From assembly GCA_030432295.1 (NCBI GenBank), contig JAUIHI010000021.1, forward strand, positions 1 through 64,000: a DNA stretch of 64,000 bases, given 5' to 3'. The stretch is from Anaerolineae bacterium (GTDB lineage: Bacteria > Chloroflexota > Anaerolineae > Caldilineales > Caldilineaceae). Shown here in pieces: positions 9,101-17,474 of the stretch. Position 1 is the first letter of the stretch; the number at the start of each line of letters is the position of its first letter. Both the position numbers and the translations under genes were made by a program. The notes beneath the pieces are model-generated. The model worked only from the letters and a program-made list of their open reading frames with translations, did no database searches and was not told where the DNA came from.

Positions 9101-9159
9101 TGGCCGCAGTGATGGTGCGGGCCTTTGCCTCTGAGTCTGAACAGTCTGTATCGGAATAG
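6109..9159 (+). CDS. Transmembrane HTH protein with outer carbohydrate-binding-like, CARDB-like and S-layer homology domains
   Basis: 1,016 residues. Residues ~8-60 form an XRE-type helix-turn-helix (IGLTQADAAELCGL, TLAAWELGQSTPRQ). One transmembrane helix lies at ~146-163 (LLPVLGGLVVLAILAIF), followed by a Pro/Ser/Thr linker. Three similar beta modules start near 202, 362 and 522, each opening with an (N/G)G.FE or NPGFE motif and resembling carbohydrate-binding CBM4/9-like folds. A CARDB-like domain starts near 678 (TDLALRN, ending DTRPDNNRF). Residues 809-1016 hold three SLH-like repeats (FPD/CPD, ..TRAEL-like) rich in cysteine. The N-terminus would be cytoplasmic and DNA-binding, with the rest outside in the cell wall layer. 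It could couple cell-surface state to transcription. No clear ribosome binding site precedes the ATG. Confidence 0.8.
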   Translation: MPNPIRLSILIEMREAIGLTQADAAELCGLAGRQSRKTLAAWELGQSTPRQRFRLPFAVYLLRDLKLSQDLARFDTIFEMLTEEWGWPPLEADERADCLRAAQVASGRVALSPVTDSPDPAANAKKVASDTDRGAKDRSWRTRTKLLPVLGGLVVLAILAIFASRFSDRSALNKLPVPASTPPAVVLAPSSSPISPTSTPQAFANGSFEAGLAPWYPVEDGECPLELINDSTQARAGDTFLRIVDPGEGCISLRQDFGQLMGGVVHVAFYVRSLHTHPTRGTLSLSAIQNRTDESAQQRAIVHFKLQDKEWHCVETVGTLNQSGDKMLRAELSFDPAQGELDVDDVKIGFGDGVLCPPQSPKLQGGDFEYDGTASAWHWFETPCHFAVIRGKEWAYSGENYLSVQRTPDCNSFYQDVTVPSFGRDQAYTLSLYVRGPLTQTLQGRIALHAMGTGLSTETEGTPFIAGPEWRCIQAVLPAVDRGYNKLRGEIYLDSLFNEGAYAFDSIQLSVGADPGCSSQSMALINPGFELNPNFPIGWKGGNLLCDLQVIADKTAAFDGAAFLEVRRGNDDCISVFQDVVARPSPGETVRGGVWLRGSGVDVNLVLRAMDGPNGAEWTDNPVTLSGNGWQCVEVAHRVEREGHQLLRLELYLNTPGDLPYQIDGAQLRRNAETLCPQTDLALRNALFEPDTDFSYPAGSVGTATIAHNWGATEAPAGLLAFWLSDAPNGAPLDPALVKQSHFPALKPGTSTSTLFGEGRVPAELPPGDYFVVWDLPPIAGVVDTRPDNNRFSLPIRIRPCETGTVYCDVPSTYWAFNEIELWHRAGITNGCRSGTTPYQDRPFCPDLMTNRSELTVFFLRSLNGGDFTPTGNFEGTFADVFIDMAHNRGYWIEAFHQLGVDVSTERCAPSGSDEIYFCPDLLLTRRELLLYLAQAQGWELSPVQGDLFSDIGEEIPANRAIEYAARQAILAPGDPFCPPLPTGPRFCPDEPARRAFVAAVMVRAFASESEQSVSE

Positions 9160-9160
9160 T

Positions 9161-9177
9161 GCAAGCCAACGGCTTGC
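9161..9177. terminator. Hairpin between convergent genes
   Basis: A perfect 7-bp stem GCAAGCC/GGCTTGC with a 3-nt loop lies in the 19-nt gap between the converging stop codons. It has no strong T-run on either side but is well placed as a bidirectional terminator. Confidence 0.5.
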
Positions 9178-9178
9178 C

Positions 9179-10552
9179 TTACTTGTGGACCTCCTGCATA
9201 AAAATCACACTGGCCTCGATGCCCCGGTAGAAGTTGGGCAAGTGAATCTTCTCGTTCGGCGCGTGGAGATTGTCGTCGGGCAGGCCAAAGCCCAGGAAGA
9301 TCAGCGGCGTGTGCAGATGGGTCTGGAAGCTGATGGCGACGCCGATAGAGCCGCCCTCCCGCGCAAAGACGGGCGTTGCGCCAAAGGCCCGCTCGTAGGC
9401 GGTGACGGCTGCGGCCAGTTGGGGCGTCTCCAACGGGACGAGGACAGCCGGCGCGTGCTGGCGGGTACGCACGCTGACCTGCACTGTCGGCGGCGCGATC
9501 TTCTTCAGATAGGCTTCGATCAGACCGCCGATTTCATCCGACTTTTGGTCCGGGACCAGACGGCAACTGATTTTGGCGTGGGCCTCGCTGGGGATGACGG
9601 TCTTGAAGCCGTCGTCGATAAAGCCACCCCACATCCCGTTGATTTCCAGTGTGGGCCGCGCGCCGATGCGCTCGGTGACGGTATACTCTGCCTCTCCCCA
9701 GGCCACAGGCACGCCGCTCTCGGCCAGCAACTCTGCCTCGCCGTAGGGAACTTTCGCCAACGCCTCCCGCTCCGCAGCATCCAGCGGGCGCACGTCGTCG
9801 TAGAAGCCGGGCACGGCGATACTGCCGTCCGGGTTGTGGAGCGCGGCCAGCAGCTCGGCCAAGGCCTGGTTGGGATTGTGGACTGCGCCGCCGTACATTC
9901 CGCTGTGCAGGTCCCGCCCCGGACCGGTCACCGTCACCTCCCCCGCCCATATCCCGCGCAGGCCATAGACGATCTTCGGCTTATCCGGGGCCAGAATCGG
10001 CCCGTCGGAGATCAGACAGAGATCCGCGGCCAGTTTGGCCGGGTTCTCGGCCACATAGCGCATCACCGCCTGGCTGCCGTCCTCCTCCTCCCCTTCCACC
10101 AGAAATTTCACATTCACCGGCAGCGTCCCCGTCGTCGCCAGCAGGGCTTCCACAGCGGCCACGTGGATGTAGGTCTGGCCTTTGTCGTCGGACGCGCCCC
10201 GGGCAAAAAGGCTCTCCCCCCTCACAGTCGGCTCAAAAGGGGGCGTCTCCCAAAGCGCCACCGGGTCCACCGGCTGCACGTCGTAATGGCCGTAAACCAG
10301 CACCGTCGCCGCGTCGCTGCCCGCGTGCAGCCAGTCGGCGTAGACCAGCGGGTGGCCGTCGGTGGGGACCACTTCTACATTTTCCAGACCGGCAGCAGAG
10401 AGCTTTTCGGCCAGCCAGTCCGCGGCCTTCTGTATGTCGCCGCTGTGCTGGGGTTGGGTGCTGACGCTGGGGATACGCAGCCAGTCGCACACTTCTTCCA
10501 GATGGCGCTGTCGATGGGTGGAGAGATAGGCGGCAATTGATTGATCAGTCAT
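9179..10552 (-). CDS. M20 family metallopeptidase (dipeptidase-like)
   Basis: 457 residues from the ATG at 10552 (MTDQSIAAYL), which has AAAGGAA 6-7 nt upstream. A longer open frame exists but extends into a palindromic repeat. The M20 zinc-site motifs are present: VLVYGHYDVQPVDP with the first His/Asp ligands, the EGEEEDGS general-base/metal glutamates, and a dimerisation-type central region (GPGRDLHSGMYGG). The family cleaves dipeptides and short peptides, or removes acyl groups, using two zinc ions in the cytoplasm. The closest group is the CNDP/PepV-like dipeptidases. It converges on the preceding gene; the substrate is not decided. Confidence 0.9.
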   Translation of the reverse strand: MTDQSIAAYLSTHRQRHLEEVCDWLRIPSVSTQPQHSGDIQKAADWLAEKLSAAGLENVEVVPTDGHPLVYADWLHAGSDAATVLVYGHYDVQPVDPVALWETPPFEPTVRGESLFARGASDDKGQTYIHVAAVEALLATTGTLPVNVKFLVEGEEEDGSQAVMRYVAENPAKLAADLCLISDGPILAPDKPKIVYGLRGIWAGEVTVTGPGRDLHSGMYGGAVHNPNQALAELLAALHNPDGSIAVPGFYDDVRPLDAAEREALAKVPYGEAELLAESGVPVAWGEAEYTVTERIGARPTLEINGMWGGFIDDGFKTVIPSEAHAKISCRLVPDQKSDEIGGLIEAYLKKIAPPTVQVSVRTRQHAPAVLVPLETPQLAAAVTAYERAFGATPVFAREGGSIGVAISFQTHLHTPLIFLGFGLPDDNLHAPNEKIHLPNFYRGIEASVIFMQEVHK

Positions 10553-10690
10553 CAAAGTTCCTTTTGGGGTATAATGGGAAGAAAGAGACGGCAGACGATT
10601 GACGAAAGACGAACCTATTGCCACTGGTGAGGCATCCGGTTGACTTGCGGTCTGGCAGAGACGGACAGCTTTCGACAGTCTACCAGGTAG

Positions 10691-10774
10691 CTGCTCAGGT
10701 GCGACGCACTCGCCAGGAGAATATTCCTGTACAAAAATTGTGTGGCGAGTGCGTTGCACCCAAAGCCTGAGCAG
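10691..10774. repeat. Imperfect inverted repeat in the 10553-10884 intergenic region
   Basis: Left arm CTGCTCAGG plus GGTGCGACGCACTCGCCA (to 10715) pairs with TGGCGAGTGCGTTGCACC plus CCTGAGCAG (10743-10774), with only one mismatch and a short offset. The ~27-nt loop includes GAATATTC. It resembles a small non-autonomous palindromic element. The rest of the 332-nt gap holds AGACGGCAGACG and GACGAAAGACGAAC motifs, which recur elsewhere in the window, and no gene. Confidence 0.65.
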
Positions 10775-10884
10775 TTACGTCTACCACTGGACAAACGCAT
10801 TGTACCTGACGCCTCTCTACGTTCGTCCGCTGTCCGCCGTCTGCCGACGTTTACCTCCCCAATCTTACCCTATAGGAGCCAATC

Positions 10885-12096
10885 GTGTCACAGCCAGCCA
10901 TCAGCAGCGCCGAACTCTACGAACGGGCCAAGGCCATCCAGCCCAAAATTCAGGCCTGGCGGCGGGAAATTCACCGCCACCCGGAGCTAAGTTTCACCGA
11001 ACATCGCACCTCCGGTCTGGTCAACGCTGAACTGATCAGCCTGGGCGTGCCGACCGAAACTGAAGTCGCCAAGACCGGTGTGGTCGGCCACATTCAGGGC
11101 GGGGAGGGGCCGACGGTTGGCCTGCGCGCGGATATGGACGCGCTGCCCATCACCGAAGAGAATGGCTCGGAATTCGACAGTAGCAATCCGGGCATTATGC
11201 ACGCCTGCGGCCACGACGCGCATACGGCGATGCTGCTGGGTGCGGCCACACTCCTGAAGGGGCTAGCCGACGAGGGACGGCTGCCGGGTCGGGTGCGTCT
11301 GCTCTTTCAGCCCAGCGAAGAGGCCTCCGATGAGGAGGGCAAGTCCGGCGGGATTCGGATGGTGGAGGAGGGCGCGCTGGAAGGGCTGGACGCGGTCTTC
11401 GGCATCCACGTGGACCCGACCAAAGATGTAGGCGTCGTCGCCACCCGGCCCGGTCCGCTGATGGCCGCGGCGGATGAGTTCGAGTTGACGATTCGGGGCT
11501 ATGGCGGCCACGCGGCCCGCCCCCAAGTAGCCAACGATCCGATTGTACTGGCGTCGAATGTGATTCAGGCCATCCACCAGATCGTCAGCCGCCGCATCGA
11601 CCCCATCGAATCGGGTGTGATTACCATCGGTCAGATTCACGGCGGGACGGTCAACAACGTCATCCCGGATACAGTCTATCTGAACGGGACGATCCGCTCC
11701 TTCACCCCGACTACCCGTCAACTGTTGCACGACGAACTGCGCCGGGCCTGTGGCGTGGCCGAAGCCCTGGGCGGCAGTTTTGAACTGAACATCAAATGGG
11801 GCTATCCACCGACTATTCTCGACCCGGAGGCGGTAGCAGTTTCCCTGGCCGCGGTGGGTGAATTCCTGGGCGAAGAGAACAGTCAGATCGCTACACCGGT
11901 GATGGGTGCAGAGGATTTCAGTTATATGGCCCAGGCCGCGCCGGGCAGTTTCCTGCGCTTGGGGACCCACAACCCAGCCTGGCCCAAACGCTATTTTGTA
12001 CATACCTCCACCTTCCGCATGGACGAGGACGCGCTGTCCATCGGCGCGGCGGCCCTGGCTGCCTCCGCGGTCAAGTGGATGCAGGAGAAACGCTAG
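10885..12096 (+). CDS. M20D amidohydrolase (N-acyl amino acid / hippurate hydrolase-like)
   Basis: 403 residues from a GTG start with TAGGAG 7-8 nt upstream. It contains the M20D signature: [13 protein letters not shown] near the N-terminus, [28 protein letters not shown] with Cys/His metal ligands, LLFQPSEEA, and [11 protein letters not shown] near the C-terminus. Such enzymes hydrolyse N-acyl-amino acids, hippurate or auxin conjugates in the cytoplasm. It is divergent from the preceding M20 peptidase, so two related hydrolases share one intergenic region. Confidence 0.92.
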   Translation: MSQPAISSAELYERAKAIQPKIQAWRREIHRHPELSFTEHRTSGLVNAELISLGVPTETEVAKTGVVGHIQGGEGPTVGLRADMDALPITEENGSEFDSSNPGIMHACGHDAHTAMLLGAATLLKGLADEGRLPGRVRLLFQPSEEASDEEGKSGGIRMVEEGALEGLDAVFGIHVDPTKDVGVVATRPGPLMAAADEFELTIRGYGGHAARPQVANDPIVLASNVIQAIHQIVSRRIDPIESGVITIGQIHGGTVNNVIPDTVYLNGTIRSFTPTTRQLLHDELRRACGVAEALGGSFELNIKWGYPPTILDPEAVAVSLAAVGEFLGEENSQIATPVMGAEDFSYMAQAAPGSFLRLGTHNPAWPKRYFVHTSTFRMDEDALSIGAAALAASAVKWMQEKR

Positions 12097-12107
12097 GAAA
12101 TTGATAG

Positions 12108-12184
12108 ACCACAAAGACACAAAGGCGCGAAGAAAAGCAAAAGAAAGAGGCTGTTCTTTCTTTGTGTCTTCGTGTCTTTGTGGT
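12108..12184. terminator. Long inverted repeat after the M20D gene
   Basis: ACCACAAAGACACAAAG at 12108 pairs, with a few mismatches, with CTTTGTGTC..GTGTCTTTGTGGT ending at 12184. The structure is a ~77-nt hairpin. It can act as a terminator, and it belongs to a type of AAGACAC-rich palindrome seen repeatedly in this genome. Confidence 0.55.
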
Positions 12185-12205
12185 TATGACAAAGGCAGGT
12201 TTCCG

Positions 12206-12946
12206 GTGAGAAAGATTTGGAACAGTTGGACGGGTATATTCGTCTTATTATTTGGGCTGCTGTTGGCGGCCTGTGGCGGGGCCGAACCCCAGCCGCTGAT
12301 CTTCGGAGGGCCGGTCTGGCGCAGCGGGGAGATCAGCCACTATCAGGTCACAGACCGCACAGACAAGCTAGCGGGTACGGCGATGGTAATGGTCATCGCC
12401 GGCAACGAAGAAGACCCGGACGGCTGGACATTGCGCCGGGAGATCAGCGCCGGGCAGTTAGAGGTGGCGACGATTCTGATGGCGGCCAAAGGCTTTGGAC
12501 CGCTCAAGAGTTATCTGACCCGAGCCGACGACAGCGGAACCCAGCGGGTGGAGGCAGTGAAAGAGCGGGCACAGGTGGACATCGCCCTGACCGACCGGGC
12601 TGGAGCCACTACCTATCAGCGGGTGAGCGTGCCCAGCGACATCCGGGACGAACGCACACTGTTGACGATTGCCCGCTCCCTGCCCCTGGCCGAAGGCTAT
12701 GCCACCCGCATCAACAGCTTTTTGCCGATCGTGGGCATTGTAGAGACAGTGACGGTAACGGTGCGCAAGCAGGAGAAAGTCACAGTGCCCGCCGGAGAGT
12801 ACAACACCTGGCAGGTCGACTTTAGCACGCCGGACCGCACCACCCAGGCCTGGATCGGTGTGGACGCGCCCCATCCAGTTGTGAAGTTCATCGACGCCCG
12901 CTCGAAGGGGCTGTTTGAGTTGACGGAATTCGTGGCAGGGGAATGA
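12206..12946 (+). CDS. Lipoprotein, DUF3108-like
   Basis: 246 residues from the GTG at 12206. The start VRKIWNSWTGIFVLL is a signal peptide leading to the lipobox LLAAC, so the mature protein would be lipid-anchored outside the membrane. The C-terminal half (VPAGEYNTWQVDFSTPDRTTQAWIG) matches the pattern of DUF3108-type beta proteins, in which V.VPAG.F...V......... .W...... precedes the end. The function is unknown. The open frame extends further upstream but runs into the M20D gene and the hairpin. Confidence 0.75.
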   Translation: MRKIWNSWTGIFVLLFGLLLAACGGAEPQPLIFGGPVWRSGEISHYQVTDRTDKLAGTAMVMVIAGNEEDPDGWTLRREISAGQLEVATILMAAKGFGPLKSYLTRADDSGTQRVEAVKERAQVDIALTDRAGATTYQRVSVPSDIRDERTLLTIARSLPLAEGYATRINSFLPIVGIVETVTVTVRKQEKVTVPAGEYNTWQVDFSTPDRTTQAWIGVDAPHPVVKFIDARSKGLFELTEFVAGE

Positions 12947-13162
12947 GATTCAGTAGAGCGCAGTGCTCCGGGCATGGCCGCAACCCGCCCGCCGGTCACA
13001 GACCGGCCAAGAGCGTCGGTTGCGATCTGCTGAGTTCGACTGTTTGTGACTACCCTTTGCCCCTATAAAATGTGAAACGTAAGACGTAACAGAAACCGGC
13101 ACATTCACGTACTACGCTTCATTCCTCAAGCACAGACCACCTGGTTTCAAGGAGTTCTACCA

Positions 13163-13624
13163 ATGGATCGCTTTTCCTGGATTGTCATCGGAGTTGTCGG
13201 ATTTCTGTTGCTGGCCGCAGTGGGTGTGGCGACGTTGCGTCCTGGCACGGGCGCGGCCGCCCAAGAGGTCTATCTGGAGCAGGATACGCCGGATGGCGTG
13301 GTACACGACGCCTATGTGGCTTTTTTGCGCAAGGATGTCCAGCGCATGAAGGGCTATTTCTCCCAGCGGGTGCAGGAGACTTTTGACAAAGACCAGCGCT
13401 GGCCCAACATCGAATACTATCCGGACACGAGCAGCCGTCGGATGCGCATCGAAAGCGTCGAGATGCAGGACGACGACCGGGCAACTGTCACCATCGGGAT
13501 CGACAACTACAGCCCCGGCGGTCTCTTTTCTTCCAACAATGTCTGGACCAATCGTCAGACCCTTCTGCTGGTGAAGGAAGATACGGGCTGGAAGATCGAC
13601 TCGGAGAATTTCTACTTCTATTGA
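13163..13624 (+). CDS. Membrane-anchored NTF2-like hypothetical protein
   Basis: 153 residues. There is one N-terminal transmembrane helix (WIVIGVVGFLLLAAVGVA), then a domain with a helix-rich start (DGVVHDAYVAFLRKDVQRMKGYFS) and beta strands (RATVTIGIDNY, QTLLLVKEDTGWKIDS). This is the usual outline of NTF2-like or DUF4878-type extracytoplasmic domains. AGGAG lies 8 nt upstream of the ATG. The function is unknown. Confidence 0.75.
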   Translation: MDRFSWIVIGVVGFLLLAAVGVATLRPGTGAAAQEVYLEQDTPDGVVHDAYVAFLRKDVQRMKGYFSQRVQETFDKDQRWPNIEYYPDTSSRRMRIESVEMQDDDRATVTIGIDNYSPGGLFSSNNVWTNRQTLLLVKEDTGWKIDSENFYFY

Positions 13625-13770
13625 GAAAAAAAAGGACACGGATTGGCACGGATGGAGTGGATTTTCACGGATAGATTATCTGCATAAATCTCTTTTTCTG
13701 TGTCGCTCGCGTCCTCTGCGTTCTACTCTTCTTTCCGTCTTTGCGTTGAAACTTCCCGTTCAATGTTCAT

Positions 13771-13876
13771 GAGCCTACTGCAAAAACCGAGTTTTTTGTG
13801 CAGATTGCCCAGGTTTCCAGGAGTGATTCGGTCTCAAAAACTCGGTTTTTAGCCTTTTTGCAGTGGAGTCATGCTC
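13771..13876. repeat. CTGCAAAAA-type palindromic element in the 13625-13978 gap
   Basis: ACTGCAAAAACCGAGTTTTT (from 13777) pairs with AAAAACTCGGTTTTT and TTTTTGCAGT near 13836-13865, giving a hairpin of about 100 nt. Related ends (GACTCCATTGCAAAAAG against CTTTTTGCAGGAGAGTC) occur at 25573-25704 and 52536-52660. The rest of the 354-nt gap is AT-richer and holds no gene. Confidence 0.65.
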
Positions 13877-13978
13877 ATACCTTTCAATAAATAATCTTCC
13901 CTAAATAATGGGAATGCAGATTGCGCAGATTTTATCCGTGTCAATCCGTCTCCTTTATTTTAAGTCAGGAGTGGCTCT

Positions 13979-15622
13979 ATGAGCGCCAATCCCGCAGTTG
14001 ATACAAAGCAGGCCAATCGGTTGGCTGTCATCCGCCGATTCTATTTATATGCAGTTGTAGCTGTCAGTCTGGGGGTGATGCTGGCGTCGCTGAACGATCT
14101 GACCCGGACCCTGGCAGATTCACTCTTCCCCGGAACGGTCGGGCTGGGGGTGGGCAGCAACAGATTTCTGCGCGATGCCATCGCCCGCAACACCGGCGCG
14201 CTGCTGGTGGCAACGCCCATCTTCCTCGTCCATTGGCTCTTCGTCCGCCGCCTGCTCCCCCTGCCGCCGGAACGGCTCTCTGCCATCCGCAAGCTGGCCC
14301 TGTATGGGCTGATGGTCTTTGCCTTTGGGATGGCCGCCCAGCATCTCTACCAGTGGATATATCAGGGCACGGCCATACTGCTGGGCCAAAGCAGCCAGGC
14401 GTTGGGCATCACGTCTCTGGCAGGGCAATGGCTCTATCGGCTGGTAATGCTGACTGTCAGCGGCGGGCTGGGCTGGTTTCTAATCGGCCTGCTGCGGGAG
14501 GACCGGGACGCGGGCCAGGAATCCGGACGGGCGGGCACAATGCGCCGTCTCTTCCAAAACATCGCGGGACTGGGCGGTTTCAGCCTGGCCCTTTTTGGCG
14601 GAGCCTCCCTGCTGCAAGTGCCTCTGCGCTTGGCATTTGAACAGTTGTCACCCAGCAGATTGACCGTCGGCGACTTTGCCTGGGGGCAGATGGCTGCGGG
14701 CGGCATTGCGTCTCTGCTGGTGGGGCTGCTGATCTGGCGCATCAACTGGCGGGTGTGGGATGGTTTGATTGACCGCCAGCCGACGGAAGCGGCCACCGCC
14801 CTACGCCGCTTCTACCTCTACGCGGCCACACTCATCGCCGCGGCCACAGCAGTCACGCCCGCGGCGATGCTCCTCAACGATCTTCTGCGCCGGCTCTTCG
14901 GCTATCCTTCCGGCGCGCCCCTGGCCGATCTGTCCGCGCCCATTTCGCTGATTGTCCTGGGCGTCATCGCCTGGCGCTGGCATTGGGGACAGGTGCAGAC
15001 CGAGGCCGCCCGCTACGGCGACAGCCCGGAGAGCGCCAATGTGCGCCGTCTCTACTACTATCTGGTGGCAGCCATCGGGCTGGTGCTGCTCTGGATTGGC
15101 CTGGTCGACCTGCTACGCCTGCTGCTGGATTGGATTGTCGTAGGCGGGCCGCTGGACGAATACCGGGCCGGGCAGGCGGCCAGCGGATTGAGTCTGCTGG
15201 CTGTGGGCGCGCCGGTCTGGGTGATCCACTGGCGCACTGTGCAGCGGGCAGCGGAAGGCGAGGCTACCGCAGCCCAGGCCGAGCGGCGCTCCGGTCCCCG
15301 GCGGGCCTACCTCTACGGGGTGGCGCTGGTCGGCGCGCTGCTGATCCTCTTCGATCTGGGGTCGGTGCTCTATCGGCTGATTCTGGGCCTGTTGGGGGAC
15401 TGGGGGGGCGGCGCGCCTATCTTCGACGCCATCGCCCGCAGCGGCACAGCCGCGGTCTTCTGGGCGCTCCATCTCCTGGCCATCCGCACGGATAACCGGC
15501 TGATGGCTGATGAGCCAGAGTCAGAAATAGACGCAGCGGAGCACCGCGCCGCGCTGGAAAAACGAATTGCCCAGTTGGAAGACGCGCTTGCCGAAGCCCG
15601 CGCTGAATTGAAAAGCATCTGA
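13979..15622 (+). CDS. DUF5671 polytopic membrane protein
   Basis: 547 residues with about a dozen hydrophobic helices, arranged as repeated units that each begin ..RR.YLY.(V/A).. (RRFYLYAVVAVSLGV, RRFYLYAATLIAAAT, RRLYYYLVAAIGLVL, RRAYLYGVALVGALL). This matches DUF5671 as I know it. The last ~30 residues form a predicted coiled coil (HRAALEKRIAQLEDALAEA) facing the cytoplasm. AGGAG lies 7 nt before the ATG. The role is unknown; a transporter or membrane scaffold is possible. Confidence 0.8.
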   Translation: MSANPAVDTKQANRLAVIRRFYLYAVVAVSLGVMLASLNDLTRTLADSLFPGTVGLGVGSNRFLRDAIARNTGALLVATPIFLVHWLFVRRLLPLPPERLSAIRKLALYGLMVFAFGMAAQHLYQWIYQGTAILLGQSSQALGITSLAGQWLYRLVMLTVSGGLGWFLIGLLREDRDAGQESGRAGTMRRLFQNIAGLGGFSLALFGGASLLQVPLRLAFEQLSPSRLTVGDFAWGQMAAGGIASLLVGLLIWRINWRVWDGLIDRQPTEAATALRRFYLYAATLIAAATAVTPAAMLLNDLLRRLFGYPSGAPLADLSAPISLIVLGVIAWRWHWGQVQTEAARYGDSPESANVRRLYYYLVAAIGLVLLWIGLVDLLRLLLDWIVVGGPLDEYRAGQAASGLSLLAVGAPVWVIHWRTVQRAAEGEATAAQAERRSGPRRAYLYGVALVGALLILFDLGSVLYRLILGLLGDWGGGAPIFDAIARSGTAAVFWALHLLAIRTDNRLMADEPESEIDAAEHRAALEKRIAQLEDALAEARAELKSI

Positions 15623-15698
15623 TTTTGCACAGACGGCAGACGACGGACCGCCGACCGCGCTGTCTGTCGTCCGCCGTCCAATCAATAGGAGAATGCCA

Positions 15699-16343
15699 GT
15701 GACCAAACGTTTCGTGGATTTGACTCTGACCGTCCGCCACGGGATGCGGGGGGTCACCATTGAACCCCACACCCGTATCGACCCCGACGGCTTCAACACC
15801 ACCAATCTGCACCTCTACAGCCACTCGGGAACCCATATGGACGCGCCCCTGCACTTTTTGGAAGGAGGCGCGACTATCGACCGTTGGCCCCTGGCCCAAC
15901 TGGTCGGCCCGGCCCAGGTCATCGATCTGTCGTCGATTGAGCCGAACGGTCTGCACACAGTGGAGGACCTGCTGCCCCACGCGGACAGAGTCACGCCCGG
16001 CTGTCGGCTGCTCCTGCGCTCAGACTGGTCGCTCCACGCGGAGCTGCCCGACTACCGATCCGATATGCCCCGCATCTCCGCGGCGTTGGCCCGCTGGCTG
16101 GTGGAACGGCAGGTGGCGCTGGTGGGGGTAGAGGCACCGTCGGTGGCCTCCCTGCGCCCGGAGAACAGAGCGGAACTGACCGAAGTGCATCGGACAATGC
16201 TGGGCGGGAAGATTGTGATTGTGGAGTGTCTGACGAATCTGCGGGAGTTGCGCCAGGAGACTGTCGAGTTTATCGCGCTGCCGCTCAAAATTGACGGCGG
16301 AGACGGTTCGCCGGTGCGGGCGATTGCGATTGAGGAAGAGTAG
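15699..16343 (+). CDS. Cyclase-family metal-dependent hydrolase
   Basis: The start is placed at the GTG at 15699 because AGGAGA (15687-15692) is 6 nt before it, whereas the in-frame ATG at 15693 directly abuts that site. The product is 214 residues. The metal-binding motif of the cyclase/KynB/isatin hydrolase family, HSGTHMDAPLHF, is present near residue 43, followed by R.P...LVGPA.VIDLS and a VGVEAPS motif. Members hydrolyse amide or lactam bonds (for example N-formylkynurenine) with zinc or manganese. No tryptophan-degradation neighbours are present, so the substrate is open. Confidence 0.88.
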   Translation: MTKRFVDLTLTVRHGMRGVTIEPHTRIDPDGFNTTNLHLYSHSGTHMDAPLHFLEGGATIDRWPLAQLVGPAQVIDLSSIEPNGLHTVEDLLPHADRVTPGCRLLLRSDWSLHAELPDYRSDMPRISAALARWLVERQVALVGVEAPSVASLRPENRAELTEVHRTMLGGKIVIVECLTNLRELRQETVEFIALPLKIDGGDGSPVRAIAIEEE

Positions 16344-16367
16344 CAAAGGGTAGGACGAAAGACCAAC

Positions 16368-16419
16368 GACGAAAGACGAACGGGTAGCCCGATTTGGGGC
16401 TACCCGTTCGTCTTTCGTC
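16368..16419. terminator. Bidirectional hairpin terminator
   Basis: A perfect 23-bp stem (16368-16390 with 16397-16419) and a 6-nt loop lies between convergent genes. The arm starts GACGAAAGACGAACGGG. The GACGAAAGACGAAC core also occurs near 10600, so the arm is part of a dispersed repeat. Confidence 0.7.
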
Positions 16420-16438
16420 CACCGTCCGCAGTCGATTA

Positions 16439-17425
16439 TTACCCGTACACCTGCGGGTTGGCGCAGTTGGGCAGCGGTTTGCCCGTCAGCCCAGCGATGA
16501 GGTTATTGGCCGCGATCACCGCCATCTGATCCCGTGTCGTCACACTGCCGCTGGCGATGTGGGGGGCAATGATGATATTGTCCAGAGTGAGCAGCGGGCT
16601 GTCCATCGGGATTGGCTCCGGCTCGGTCACATCCAGACCCGCATAGGCGATGCCGCCATTCTTGAGCGCGTCGTAGAGAGCAACCGGATCGATCAGCGGG
16701 CCACGCGCGCTGTTGACGAGAATCGCCGTGGATTTCATTTTGGCCAGAGCCGTGGCGTCGATCAGATGGTGGGTGGAAGGCAGCAGGGGTGTATGCAGGG
16801 AGACAAAGTCTGATTCCCGCAGAAGCGTGTCCATATCCACCGACTGTGCGCCGACCTCCGCCGCAAAGGGATCGTCGTCGGGCACAAATTCGTCGTGGTA
16901 GAGAATCTTCATATCGAAGCCGGTAGCCCGCTTGGCCATACTCTTGCCGATGCGCCCAAAGCCCACCAGCCCCAGCGTCGCGCCGTAGACATCCTGTCCC
17001 AGGAGCAGGGATGGCCCCCAAGTTTTCCACTTGCCAGCGAGTGTGTAATTGTGACCCTCCACCACCCGCCGGGCCGCGGAGATGAGCAGCGCAAAGGCAA
17101 AGTCAGCCGTCGTTTCCGTCAGGACACCGGGGGTATGGCCCACGGGGATTCCCCGTTTGGTGGCTTCGGGGATGTCGATGTTGTCGAAGCCGACCGCATA
17201 GTTGCTGATCACTTTCAGGCTTGCGCCAGCCGCATCCATCACTGCCGGGTCCATCTTCGTTGTCAGCAGGGAGAGAATACCGTCCACCCCTTTGACGTGT
17301 TCCAGCACATACTCCCGCTCTGGGGGCAGGTCGCCGGGCCAGATGTCCGCATCGCAGAACTCCCGCACCATCGACAGCCCCGCTTCGGGGATCATTCGGG
17401 TTACAAATACCTTCGGCTTCGCCAT
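16439..17425 (-). CDS. D-isomer-specific 2-hydroxyacid dehydrogenase (glyoxylate reductase-like)
   Basis: 328 residues from the ATG at 17425 (MAKPKVFVTR), which has GGAG 9 nt upstream; an ATG 15 nt further up is less well placed. The NAD(P) motif GLVGFGRIG is near residue 147, with the catalytic region VNSARGPLIDP (Arg), a conserved Glu in VTEPEP, and the catalytic His in IAPHIASGS. The family reduces 2-oxoacids such as glyoxylate or hydroxypyruvate in the cytoplasm. It lies 49 nt downstream of citrate synthase on the same strand, so the two are likely cotranscribed. Confidence 0.9.
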   Translation of the reverse strand: MAKPKVFVTRMIPEAGLSMVREFCDADIWPGDLPPEREYVLEHVKGVDGILSLLTTKMDPAVMDAAGASLKVISNYAVGFDNIDIPEATKRGIPVGHTPGVLTETTADFAFALLISAARRVVEGHNYTLAGKWKTWGPSLLLGQDVYGATLGLVGFGRIGKSMAKRATGFDMKILYHDEFVPDDDPFAAEVGAQSVDMDTLLRESDFVSLHTPLLPSTHHLIDATALAKMKSTAILVNSARGPLIDPVALYDALKNGGIAYAGLDVTEPEPIPMDSPLLTLDNIIIAPHIASGSVTTRDQMAVIAANNLIAGLTGKPLPNCANPQVYG

Positions 17426-17474
17426 TGTCTTTATCTCCATCTACATTGGTGGAATGGGTAATGGTTAAGTCTGT

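Noticed and set aside
10553-10759. N-terminal extension of the M20 peptidase at 9179
   Set aside because: The extra residues come from a palindromic intergenic element, and a ribosome site supports the ATG at 10552.
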